Source: Numida meleagris (lineage: Eukaryota; Chordata; Aves; Galliformes; Numididae). From it: a stretch of DNA of 64,000 bases. The stretch is from assembly GCF_002078875.1 (NCBI RefSeq), contig NC_034410.1, positions 98,168,384 to 98,232,383 of the forward strand, written 5' to 3'. The notes under the pieces are model-generated. The model had not been told where the DNA came from, did not search any database, and worked only from the letters and a program-made list of their open reading frames with translations. Shown piece after piece: positions 11,501 to 24,600 of the stretch. Position 1 is the first letter of the stretch, and each line of letters begins with the position of its first letter. The translations under genes and the position numbers were made by a program.

Positions 11501-12525
11501 TTTCTTCTCAATGCAGCTGAATAGTATAAAAATTGCTTACATATGGAAGCTAAAATAAAAGAGACATAATTAGGTTACAAATTAAGAAACTACAACATTT
11601 AACAAAAAAGATGATGTCCGTAAGTGGCACCATTAACACATAACTCATAGTGTGGCATTACACAGACTTAAATCTGAGCATATAAAGTAAAAGATGGAGC
11701 CAGAAAATATGTCTTCTCTCCTACCATTCATCTCCTGAAGCTTGCGTGTGAGACAGGGGAAGGACAGAGAAAATGGTTTGTGGTGCTACAAATGCACACA
11801 GTAATGAGATCCAGACAGACAGTTTCAGAAGACTGATAGTAATATATACAGTGGTACATACATAAAGCAGTATAGCTGTCTACACAGTAGTTCTTCCCCT
11901 TGCCTCCCTCCCTCCTCCAGCACCAGGTACTCATGAGCAGTGATTGAGGGATATAAATATTGCAGTAATGCACTCTGCACAGGTTTACTTTCGACAGAAA
12001 TGTTTGATTTTGTCACATGGCTCCTTCTTGGCACTGTTGCAGGTTGAGCTCCTCTGTTTCACGCTTGAGATACCTTCTCCTTGACTGTCCCTGTGATGCT
12101 TCTGCGATACGTTGTGGTCGGTAGTGTTTCATGCATCCTTAGATGCCACTGGGTTATTTCCTCCCACAGAATCCATGTTCCAATGCCAGGTCAGGAAACA
12201 AAAAACTCCTTAGATGATGGGCTATTTTCTGTGGCTCCGTACCTTGGTCTGTCCTCAGCTCCTGGGCCAACTCTGGCACAAGCATAATCCATAGGAAAGC
12301 ATAACTGATGTGAGGTTTTTAAACGGTCCAGAAACTGGAGTGATAATTCTTATACCAAAAGTAGTACATGATGAACATCTGTTGGACAGTATGGTAGAAA
12401 GGAATTCTATCCTGTAGGTAGCTACCATTTTGTTTTCATCACTGGCAAGAGGCGAGCGCTTCTTCAAATGACACGCATCACAGTTGTTCATTTGGCCTTT
12501 GTCCAGTATGCTGCAGCCTTGTGCT
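8580..12525 (-). other. ARHGAP28: Probable ARHGAP28 3' UTR (end estimated)
   Basis: Runs from the TGA at 12526 toward lower coordinates. As no canonical AATAAA is seen on this strand before 8606, the UTR may be about 3.9 kb; a non-canonical signal could end it sooner. The sequence is unique and A+T-rich without known repeats. Open frames in it (for example 11728-12034 -, 12255-12491 -) do not continue the ARHGAP28 reading frame. Confidence 0.5.
8601..8606 (-). promoter_or_regulatory. ARHGAP28: Candidate ARHGAP28 polyadenylation signal
   Basis: On the - strand the sequence reads CATGTAAAAAATAAAAACAG, with AATAAA in the setting of a typical mRNA end. Another AATAAA (-) lies at 8313-8318. Between 8606 and the stop codon at 12526 I found no other TTTATT on the + strand, so no earlier canonical signal. 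Confidence 0.5.
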
Positions 12526-12617
12526 TCAGCTTGCTTTTGGTTTTATCACCCATTCTGCCTGAGGATTTGCACGGTAAACATCTAACATATATGCGTCTGG
12601 ATCCAAACAGTGCTGGC
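12526..12617 (-). CDS. ARHGAP28: ARHGAP28 exon N, terminal coding exon with stop
   Basis: The acceptor TTGTTTTAG lies above 12617; the exon starts in phase 1. It reads [20 protein letters not shown], then EWVIKPKAS and the stop TGA (12528-12526). Human ends [25 protein letters not shown] plus four residues. The 3' UTR follows at lower coordinates. Confidence 0.95.
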
Positions 12618-15600
12618 CTAAAACAAAAATTGACAGTCACAAATCATATTGTGTTTTGCATGCATTTGGTGAATAGGATAGAGCTATGTTAAAACATCAC
12701 TGAGTGCATCTCCAATGTGCAAATAGTTTGTTTGGTGTACCCAGCTAACATCTTGCCTGGCTACAGAGAAAAGCCTGGGTAAATGTGCCAGTGATTTTGC
12801 TTGATGTGATTCATAATTCACTTCCACTTCCAGGCAGGATGCTTTGCATTACTGAGTTCTGGATGTGGCATTTAGTCAAATGTTAAACAAATATTACGGT
12901 TTCTCTATAACCATTAACAACACTGTTACTGCAAGTTTTTATTTCTCTGGATTTACTGGGCTGGAATTAAAACTGACTTAGCTTCTGCTCTATTTTTAAA
13001 TGCTGAAAATGTTGCTCTGTAAACTCTGTGTTCTCATCCACGTAGGAATTTGCAAGACAAATGCAGACTACAACAAAGTTTTTGAGTTTTGAAGTCTGGA
13101 AGATTGAGGGTTTCATTAGGTGGTGACTGAAAACAGGAATTGGCTCACTGGGGAGTCTTTGCTGCATTTGCCACAATTTGCCTTTCACACAGAAAGAAGT
13201 GCTTGGTGCTTGCTAATTGGATATGAAGGTAATAAATGCTTGAGTTAAGTTGATTTGTTGGATTATACTGGATTTATGCTGGGTGATGCAGCCATTTAAC
13301 TGGTGAGATTACACTGCTGTGACACAAAGGATTATGGTAAATTTTTTGTCCAGTTACTTAAAATGTCATTAGGGTCCTAATGATTTAAAAAGTAAAAACT
13401 TTATAAATGAATTAATGTACGATCAGTTTTATAAGGTATCTTGGAACATCTAGGATTATAAAAATTGTTTTAAACTAGCATATCAATTAAATGTTCAGAT
13501 TTCTTTTCTGCAAGAGCATGTTGGGAATACTTGGGGTTGCTTCAAAAGGTCTTCAGGATCCTCTCCTGCATTAGCACCTCTTGGCCATCCTGTTTACTCA
13601 GGCAAAACAAATCAATAATCAAATGACGCATTGGATGAGTAGATCTTCAATAGTACAGACTTTGGTTCTTTACTGCTTTTGAATAAGTCTGTAGTATTCT
13701 GTTATAATTTTACGGAGATTATTTAGAAATGACAGGCTGGAGAGTTAGGTAGGGAGGGCCCTGATGAAGTTCAACAAGGGCAAGTGCAGAGTCCTACACC
13801 TGGGGGGAAATAAATGCATGTATCAGTACAGACTGGGGGCTGACCTGATGAAAAGGAGCTCTGCAGAGGAGGACCTGCACGTGCTGGTGGATGATAGGTT
13901 GGCCATGAGCCAGCAGTACGCCCTTGTGGCCAAAAAGGCCAATGGCATCCTGGGGTGCATTAACAAGAGTGTGGCCAACAGATCAAGGGAGGTGATCCTT
14001 CCCCTCTGCTCTGCTCCGCTGAGGCCACATCTGGAGTACTGTGTCCAGTTCTGGGGTCCTCAGTTCAAGAAAGACAGGGAACTACTGGAGAGTCTAGCAG
14101 AAGGCCACAGAGATGATTTAGGGGCCTGAAGCACCTCCTTCTGAGAAAAGACTGAGAGACCTGGGGCTGTTCAGCCTGGAGAAGAGAAGGCTGAGGGGGG
14201 AATCTTATAAATGCTTATAAATACCTAAAGGGAGTCCAGTGGTTGGGACCAGGCTTTTTTTCTGTGGTGCCCAGTGACAGAACAAGGGGCAATGGACACA
14301 AACTGGAACACGGGAAGTTCCATACGAACATGATGAAAAAATTCTTTACTGTGAGGGTGAAAGAACACTGGAACAGGCTGCCCAGAGAGGTTGTGGAGTC
14401 TCCTTCTCTGGAAGCATTCAAGACCTGCCTGGACACATTCCTGTGCAACCTGCTGTAGGGAACTGCTTTAGCAGGAGGTTGGCTGAGTGATTTCCAGAGG
14501 TTCCTTCCAACCCCTGTGATTCCATGATTCTGTGATTCTGGGAACCTAGAAGAATTGAGCTTCATCAAACAGCTGTTTCAAGACTTAGAGAATCCAGAAT
14601 TTCAGTATGAAAACAGAAAGAAGAGGATCAGGACTGTTAAATATCAAATTAAAATCTGGTTTTTGACCTTTAGGCCTGGAACTTGTGTGGCAAGTCACTG
14701 TTGTTATTGCAAAAATGTCACTGCATGCAACACGGAAGAACAAAAACTCTCTACTGCAAGGAATTTACAATATAAATAAAGTACACGTATGAATACAAAT
14801 ATATTAGACCCATATAGGCAGGGGTTGAACTCTCAATTCTATGTTTTTATCTGGAAGAAGTTAACACTTAAATGCAATGAGAAAAAAAATGTATTTTAGG
14901 AAAAGACTACTGAGAGAGGTAAAATGTATTTGCAAGAGGCAGACCAAGGAGGTCTTAACCATGGAAAATGCTCAGTTGTGAGTGCAAGAGAGGTAAATGA
15001 AAGGGCAGATGAATTTGGCAGGGCTGCAGCAGCTGCAAGGGGTCCTGCTGGGATCTTGCCACCAGGTCACCCCATTCTGCGGGGTGCCCCTCCAGCCAGC
15101 AGGCATCATTACATCAATTTTAAGAGATTTTGGATCAGCTTTCCTACAGATGGGCAGGAGAGAACCAGCTGTGTGAAAATACCACTGACCTGAGGTGTTT
15201 TAGAAGTCTAAGGACATTCAGAGTTCAATTTTCAAATAGGAGACCTACCTATATTTCCTCCAACTTCATGTAAACTTTGGATCTGGCTTCTCACATTCTG
15301 TGACAATCCACGGCTAGGAGAGAAAAAAAGGTTTGGTTTTTTTTTTTTTGTGTTATAGCTGCTGTCTATCAATTTCCACCTACATTAAGCAGAAATTGAT
15401 ATTTTTCCCCTTTTCTGATGAACTTCTTTATGAAAAGCAAGGACTTAACCAAACAGAGCAGAATGTATCTGCTGTAGAGGTATTTTACCATGTCACAGTT
15501 AACCAAGCTTTCTATTACACTATTTATTATTTATTTACAGAACAGAATTATGTGATAACGTCAAAAGACTCTGCGAGAAAGACTTTCAAATGCAATTTGC

Positions 15601-18600
15601 CACTTCCCATAGCAGTTAATAATTATTACTCCACAGAAATAAAATCATGAATGTTTTACGGGCAGATATAAGACAACTGTGTATTCTTTATGTGGTACGC
15701 CTATAAAATTATGTTTCTGGTAGTGGCATAATAGAGGGCAAGCTGATTCTGTGTGGGAGCCAATTATTAAGTAGAATATAAAGAAGAAAATCAATGGTTA
15801 AAATTTCTTTGACTGATGTAACCATAAATTAGCAATTTTGGATTGTAAAATGAATTCTTGTAACACAATGAGTCTCTGAAAAGAGGACAATCTATTCGTT
15901 AATGGTTCTGGCATTATTATTCAGGAAAAACAAAATGTTCTGTTTTACCCACCTGTTTTCACAGTGGAATCGAGCCAGGATGTCTTTGGCTTTTGTTTGG
16001 CTGTTGAGCTGAATTGCCATAGAGACTTTCGAGTGCAGTGGAGCATAAACTCTTATCACCCCCTCGGGTATGTCAGACTGCAGGTATGGGGGAAAAGTGA
16101 CAGCTCCCTAAAGTCAACATTCAGTAGGGTAAGTCTGAGGCACATGTTACTGTAACTCCATTCAGAAGTTTTGCAATTCTTTAGATATTGCTTGCAAAAA
16201 ATCACTGTTAGGGATTCACTCAAATATTAAAAAAATATATGTTTACAAACATACAATTGTTCATTTATAGATACAATATAGTAAGATGCTATACAAAGAC
16301 AAAAATGACTTGGTAAACATCACTAAATCCCATTAATTTTAGTTATTTGCAATAATGGTTTCAGTCAAGTTGTTATCTGAGATTTTTAAAGTTATTCTGT
16401 TAACACTGGCTGTGGGCTAACAGCTTAATTAAAAATACATAAAATATATTTAGGAATGCCTGCTCTTCCCTTTAAAGATGGCATTCTCTTAGGCATGGAA
16501 AAAGCAGTTCAGCTAGATCAAAGTTTATGTACAGTAAAATATTGAAGTAGCATATGGTTTCTGTTAATTTGCAATTTGACCTTGTGTAGGGTTCAAACAA
16601 TCATCTATGAAGTTTATGCACTCTTCTATGATTAATGGCAGATAAATCAATTAGCAAGGTTTGCATTCCAGTCCTAATCCAGTTAATACCAAGCTGAGCA
16701 GAGCACAATAGTCTCTCCAGTCTCTGTAATTTAGGACATCTGAGACCTAGGCTTTGTGTTAAGTGCTCTCAAAATTCAACTCAGTTATGCAAACAGAGTT
16801 TGCCTCCAATTTACCTTTCGTAATTCAGCTACCTGACATGGTTAGTCTCCTTTTTATTAGATGCAAAGTCAATTACTGTGATCAATGGACTTGTGTTTCT
16901 GAAGGTTCAGGGCTGCAGTAATGGATGCTCCTTAGAATCTCTCGCTGTTCTTGCTCCAGACTGAGGATGGTTTCTGACACAGAGCAGCCTACACTGACAA
17001 TTTAAATAAATACCTACATCTGCATCTGCGTCATAAATGTATGTCCTCCTCACAGTACATATCAGTCAGTGCTGGCAAATGAGTTCTCCAAAAAGCTGAA
17101 TTAGCATGGATTCACCATTCATACATATCCTTTCTCTTTCTATTTTACCCAGACATTTTCTTCTGCAGTTTGTCCCTTGTCTTTGTTAGGTTTCTTCTCT
17201 ATTTCTTGCAATTTCTTAACATTACTACTTCCTACTTTGTCTGTTCTTTTCCTTCCACCCTATTCTTCAATATCTATAGGCATCTGTACCAGTTCCTTGA
17301 TTACTCTTCTAATTCTCCATTCTTACAAATAACCACGAAAAAACATAAAGGTGTTATGTGTGCACAAGTTGCTGTGTTGCCTGATTAATATGTTATACCT
17401 AACCTGCATGTTCATCGTAGGTCCTGTCTATAGAAGTAGCATTCCTCAAATTAAACTCCATATCTAGTCAGTGAAGAAAAGCTGGTGGCTTTGAGACCTC
17501 CAGAAGATCTTTGTAACAAACTTTCCTAAGCCTGAGCTAGACCTAGAGCTCTGAAAATCCTCCAGTGTGATCCCCTCTCGCCACTGACTGTGGTGAATAC
17601 CAACAAAGACCTGAGGACAACTACTTTGTCACATGCTTAAAATTTAGACCCAGTTTTGATGCCTCTGTTACGCAAACTGTATTATCTTTCTGCTTAGGAA
17701 GTTAGTATAGAACTGTAAGACCAGAATTTGCAAGGAGAAAATTATTGAATGGCCTGCATCGGGGCATGGCTAAGTGTAACTACTCCTTATATGGACCATC
17801 CTTCTACCTAGCTACAGATCCATGTATTTGTAGAATACCTGCAGATCGTTGCCATAAAGGACAGCCCACATATGATCATTTTATTATAAAGCAGGTATAA
17901 AACCAACATGTGTGTGTAATAGTGTATAGCTTGGGCTCCTATAAATCCTTCGGCATGCATCATCTTTTCTCAGTCAATCCCCAGTGCTTTCTCTTATCAA
18001 AATATTAGACTAGGAAGCATGTCTTTCAAGATAGCTTCCAAATAAGCTTACTTTCTATGGCAAAATACACAAGCTACTGTCTGACTGGAGAGTTAAGGGA
18101 TTTTCTGTTTTAAAGATTTATATAAAACCCACTGTTCTAACACCTTCACTTATACTGCTTTTCCCTATTAAAATGTATTTGATTTACATACAGTTGAAGA
18201 ATTCATCTGCTACATCAATTATAAATACTTGAGAGCAAGTTCCTTGGTGTACAAGGGACTGCACAAGCAAATAATGTTGACAGTCACTGCCACGAGGAAG
18301 AGAGCCTATATGGCAAATGCGATGCAATAAGCAAACTTAAGTCAGCCACTTAAAAAGGGTTAGGGGGTGGATTGTATGGCAGACTGAGCAGAGTTAAGGA
18401 GAAAGGCAGAATTAAGGTCTGACATTGGTCTAACTCATTGTAGGTGAGGGCACTTAGAATAGAAATAAAATTTGAGGAAATATTTAAATAAGCAATATCT
18501 TTATACACTTCTGTAGGAATTTCCTCCCCACTTCCTAGAAGCTTTTATGAGATAAGAGAGGAGGGACATTAGTTAAGGCTACTACTTGAAGATGTTATAC

Positions 18601-21600
18601 TTCTATCACACCTCTGGTCTTTCAGGTCTCTCTCTCTCCATGGTCTTTCTCCTTAGAAGTTTTCTCACTCCTTTGTCAAACATCAGCTGCCTCTTGCTGT
18701 TGTTTATTGCTGCCTCATTCATTTTCCTCACCTGGGAAATCAGGAAGGATGGAACCTAAATGGAGAAAACCAGAGCTGAGAATAGGCAGTAGATTATTCC
18801 CCCTCCTAAAACTGGTGTTTGGTTTTCATAAGGTTGCTAATTTGAATGCATCAGAAGCTCTGCTCCCAGAAAAATACACAGGATTAGCAGCTCTCTCTAA
18901 CAGTCTGCCTTTAGTGAAACTAGTTTATCTTTCATATCATATCGATTTATTAGCGATGTTTTCTGCTGGAGGAACTTTTAAATTGGCTGTTTTTGTAATC
19001 CCCAAAGTTTCTGGCACATGGAAAAGAGTTGAGTGTGTCAATATTATGCCAACTTTCAGTCTGCAAGTGGTATACACTTTTGGCCTGTATTATTATGGAC
19101 TAGACTTTAAGAAGTCATTTAACTTCTTTCAAGTCTCACCTAGGCATCTAGATGAGATCTTTCTCCTATATATTCTCCTATATAAACATTGGTACTTGAT
19201 AAGTATCTCTAGAGGGTAATTATGATAAAGAGCATATCTTAGGCAAGGTAAATCTTCCAGAGGTGCCTGCCACTTTATCTCATTCCCAGGTATGTGAGAT
19301 TTCAGCTAGTTCCTAAATAGCTAAATTTCTTCTGGGAAGGTCATTTTACTCTGATTTGTACAGATCTGCTGCATGTGTAGCAACATCCTTCCCCATACTG
19401 GAGCCATAAAGAGAGAACCAGCATTACAGCATTACTTACTGTCCACAGGATATCCTGGTACCGAATTAAAAGCCGCACAATGTGTGCAGTGGTGGCAGCT
19501 GCTTGCATTTCTTGTTGGTTAGCACGTTTCCCTTTGTAGATGAAGAGGTTTGGTGCAACAATCATAGAAACATTCCACAGATTCATTTTATTTTTCCCTT
19601 CATTAGCAACCACCTTCTTCAGGAACTGAAGAAAGGCCTGGAAAAACAACAGTTATTATGCTCAGCCTCACAAAATATTTTATCTAATTGCAGCATTTTC
19701 AAACACACAACAAATATGGCTAAAAAGCTGCCATGTTTGCACTTGGAGGTGCAGTTCAGGGGGTTTTGCATTATAATTTGAATTACTGTAATATTTGCTG
19801 GCACAGCCACCCATCAACCACAGAGAGATTGTTCATTAAAATACACTGTAATAAATTCTGTACCACTTAGAGCGTAATACCAAAACCAATGAAAGTCAAG
19901 TAGAGTGTCTGCAGTAAGACTCTGAACTCTGTAATAGAGGAAAGATATAAGGTTGTTGCATTGAAATAGCTAATTCCTTCTTAGATTTCAAGGTGTCAAT
20001 TTTGATGTATCTGGTCAGGGCTATTAGGTTTCAATCATCAGGGTGATGGGCCTCTCTTCATACATACATCAGTGCCATATGTGATATAATCTGAGGTATT
20101 TCTGCCAGCCATCTCCAGACTTTTGTTCTGGGATAATGAAAGCAAGAAGTGCTTAGTGGTTGTTCTTTAATGTCACTTTTGCCCATGCATGGCAGAATAA
20201 AAGGAATTGTTTCACTTTGAGGCAATTTATTCAGAATTTTACTCGAGTGACTACATAGGATGGATTGCATTTGTGGTTAGAGTTGGGGTCTGCCAATGAG
20301 TCCTTTTGAAACACCATACCATAAAAACCATCATCTTTGTACCCTGATGTTGCAATTGAAACGTTTTTCCAAACCAAATAACCACAAAACAGAAAATATG
20401 TTGGAGAAATTTTTAAATTCTCATTATAGTTTGCAAGGAGAGACACTACTTTGTTTCTATAATCATTTCTATATTTGTCTAAAAGTCTAGTAATAATTAA
20501 AGCTAATCTCCTAGCATGTTTTACATATAATTCTCCATATGTATGAACTTTGGTATAAGAAATAGTCCTCATTGTTCACAGTGGACTAGCAAGACCTTCA
20601 GGCACTTTAAATTGGGTCATTATTCATGTCCTACACACATTAATTACTACTGACAAAGAAGGTACCTAGTTTCGTAAAGCTATATGCAAACTGGCCAATG
20701 GGTGATCTTCTGGAATTGGGGACCTCCAGAGTCTTGATAAGCAGAAGATCTGAGGGAACATCTATGATTCCCAGGCAGCTAATTCGCCCAGATTTTCTTT
20801 GAGTAGAAACAAGTCCAAAGACCCAGCTAGTGTCTCTTAGGGTCAGGACATAGCTCCAAGTAGATCTGGGAGCTGCAAAGAACGCAAAATGCTTGTAGCC
20901 TCTGTGATTCTAAGAGGGAGTGGTAAATGGACGTGGGCACTGTGAAGCAAAACAACTCAGGCTAAGTCCCTGACAGCCATGCTGTAGATATACATTTCAG
21001 GGAGTTTTACTTTGGAATACCTCCTCCAGTCTGGTTCAGTGCACCGGAAGTCCTTCAGCCTTTGGGGTGCCCTAGATGAGTTTCTGGGGGGCAGCTTCTC
21101 TTTCAGTTTCATCCCAGAGAATTTCAGTTACATAAAAACCTCAGAAACTAAACTTTCTTCATCCAAACTATCCAAGTATCACCTCTTTAGAAAGGATGCT
21201 TAAGAATAAATGATATCTGGGAGCTAACACAAGGAGTTGGATACTTTCAGTAACTATTTCTAATTTCTTGTAAAGGAAATGCCAGCCAGGGAATTGGAAC
21301 TGCTCTTCAAGGAAATTATAAGAAACACAGGTGAGAGCTTTCACAGTGCAGCATCTGAACACTGACTGTTATAAAAAAAAAGTGTCTCTCATTTAAAAGT
21401 CAAAGACACCACAGATGGCAGGTGATAACAAACAACAAACTCACCTTAGCTGTGTCCCTGTTGGCTTCAGGCAGCAGCATGATCAACAGATGCAAAGCTT
21501 GAAGCTGTAACTTGATCTTGGGGATTTCTAAGAACATGAATAATTAATATTTTGAAATCTCATTTACAATTGCTTTGCTGTAAAAACCTAGTTGGCCAGA

Positions 21601-24600
21601 AGTTCTAGAAACACAGCAGCCACTGGCCAGTTCAGACCAGCATGTTTAACTATTAATTAGTAATAACTTTTTTCCAAAATATAAAATCAATGCAGTGAGT
21701 GTTTTTTTCTCTTCATTGTCTTGGATCTTTGACAGAGAGGGAGACAAAGACTATATAAAACTCTTCCTAAATGAAAAATAGTCAATATTTTTCAGTGCTA
21801 GCCAGTTTCTCTCTGATATCCTCGTCATAATATGTTGTACGTGGATGAAGTACTTCCCCTCTTTCAAACTGAAATGGATAACTGTTTTCAGAAAATTTTC
21901 ATACTAATATTTTTGAGTGAATGCTTGTTACTAAATACCATCGTCTTTTCAGCAGTTGGTATGTATTCATTCAGTGCAGTGCTCACTGGAGCTGGGGTGG
22001 AGGGGATGGGAAGGATGTATACTAAATATATCCTTCACTTCCATTCTGGGTGGGTGAATGTGGGAAAAACAAAAGTGTTGTGTTGATAATTGTCTGTGGC
22101 AATAAAGTCACTCTATTTTGCACAGATACCTCCCGTTCAGTCTTCTCCACATTAGAAAGTGATCTTCACTGCCTGCAGTCTGGGACTTAAAAAAAGCCTA
22201 CTGAGGTACATGAAAGTTGCAGCAAGGGATTGCCTCTCTGTGACCTTTTAAACTACCTCAATGGAGACAAAGAAAATTTGGCTGCAATCTTATATAAGAT
22301 ACATAAATATATATCTTGCTCAAGTGAATTTACAATAAAGTGAATAGGTATTGAAAGGTACTACTGCATTCTTCCTGGAAAAGAAATGAACAAAATGTAC
22401 CGCAAATGTCACAGGGTGTATTTTCAGGGTGTGTATGCTGAAAACAAAACGAGGTTGCCTGAAGCCGTCTGTGATCACACACATCTTGTATGAATATTCT
22501 GACCTCAGCATAAACTTTAAAAAAATAAAATAGATCTAATGGTATATTAAACCAAGGGAAGTGACTTGATCTTACCTTGCAGAAATTTTCATTTGTGAAA
22601 TCTGTATTTTTTGTCAATTAGACTACATATAAAAGACATTGCTCAACCAGTGTTTGCTCACAGGTTTCAAATCTCATGTTAAACAGTTGCGTCACTCACA
22701 CAGGTATTTTATTAATATAGTAATGTCTGCTAAATACGCAGATATTTTTTTCCCTTTAAAAAGGAAATCTTGTAGACAAATAAAATGCTTAGGCCAGGCA
22801 GTGGGACTTTTTTCTTTCTACTTCAGTTTATATGAGCTCTTTCTTTTACCTACTTTCCACTAAGGTGATGAAAGCAGGCAGATATTCCACTGTGAATAGT
22901 GGACTTGGGAGTTCTCTTATAAACATTTTAAGCAGTCCTGCTGCATCGTTGTTTCGTACTTGATCCCAGTCAAATGTATCTTCGTAAAATTTTGCCTCGA
23001 GTTCTTGATGGAGATTCTGAAAGATAAAAGGAACATCTGACTCTCAGTTATTGCTTCTGACCTGGCAGTTTGATATCACTTCAGAAAACTTTTTACAAAT
23101 CACAGACATATTTATACTGCAATTGAATTAAAGTAGCCCTAAATCAGTAGTGGTCCAGGTGCAGCCACATGGAGTTCAGAGATGGTTAACAAGTCAGACT
23201 CCTGGCAATACTTTGAAATGCAGGCTAAATTTGGTTTCCCATAGCTAGATTTCCAGCAGCAACACATTTTAACTTCCTTATAGAAAGACAACTTTGTGCA
23301 TTGTTTAGTAGGATTTTTAACACAATATTTCTTTTTGTTTAAAGCACTCATCCAGAGGTTTTGACCCTTAAATCACAAAGGAGTCTCATGTTCTTCTTCA
23401 CCACCAGTGAAACTGCTAGACAACCTGTTGGCATCTCAGCCAAGGGGCTTTGAGTGAATGGTTTGAAATTCAGGTCTTTCTATCCTCAGAAGGATGCTTT
23501 CCCTTAGGATAGCTAAAACTAAATTTGATCACTTTGTAGAAAAATAAAGATATCAGATCATTATTTTCAGAAAGCCCACACTTGATGCATGCCAAAAAAA
23601 CTCCTCAAAAACATAAGAGAGAGCTCAGATAGATAGATAAAATTGATTGTATTATTTTGGGTGCCCAGTTACTCCTGTTCTCCTGTGTTAGCATTTTGCT
23701 CTACAACAAAGCTCTGCAGGGTAACAAATTGGATGTTTCGCGTGTGTATGAGTGGGAAATATTCAATAACATTCCTAGGAGAAGCAGAATTTGGCTTCCG
23801 ATACAGATCACTGTTTGGAAAATGCAAGCTCCATAAAAAAATTGTTGGCTAAATAAGATTGAAATATTTTTTTCTAATGTAAAGCTAACCGTAAAGAATA
23901 CAGTCTTCACAATTATTACTGGCCAAACACTGCGTTATCCATAGGAAGTTTGTTAATGTTTTTTGTGAGACTATTTTTGACAAAATGTATCTGTTGTTGA
24001 CATTCAGGTTTCAGATCATGTTTTTGTCAACGTACATTACTACTATGCAAAAAAAAAATAATCCAATTGGACAGAAAAGCTTTAAAAATGAATTCTGTTT
24101 ACCATGTCTCACATGAATGGAAGGAAATTACATATCAAACATGGTCACACATAATGAAGTGAAATGGCTGGCAGAAATGGAAATAGAGGGTCATTCAGGA
24201 TTTGGTATATAATGTTACAATCTCATTTTTACTAGCACATTTTACAGGTTATAATCTAAGATATCTCAGCTTCCTTTGTTCACATCCTTTGCACATAATC
24301 CATACAAACACCTGAATTAACTTTTCTTTTGGTAACTGACTGGGAAATGTGGCATAGAATCCTCACCTCATCAAAATCACGAGAGGAGAACTACTCAACA
24401 TTTTTTCTGCTGTGAAAGAGGTAAAAGTTAAAAGCAAGATTTCTGAAACACAAACACATATGTGTACATATATATCTACACAGGTATTTATATATAGATA
24501 TATTTATACACACACACATATATCTATGTGCTGTTAAAAAACTTTTTAGCCACTCTTTTTTTACCATGGCTGATCAAATGGTAGATTATTGTTCACTGGA

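Noticed and set aside
14924..15193. 89-codon frame with an alanine-rich stretch in the N-M intron
   Set aside because: Local G+C-rich patch (14990-15110) without splice or domain support; runs on the strand opposite to the gene.
16900..17000. Short - strand frame with [19 protein letters not shown] in the L-K intron
   Set aside because: Looks protein-like but matches nothing in the ARHGAP28 family at this point, and begins directly after a stop without a good acceptor in phase.
24452..24531. Possible replication or matrix-attachment element because of the alternating AT/AC run
   Set aside because: It is an ordinary microsatellite; nothing else supports a function.
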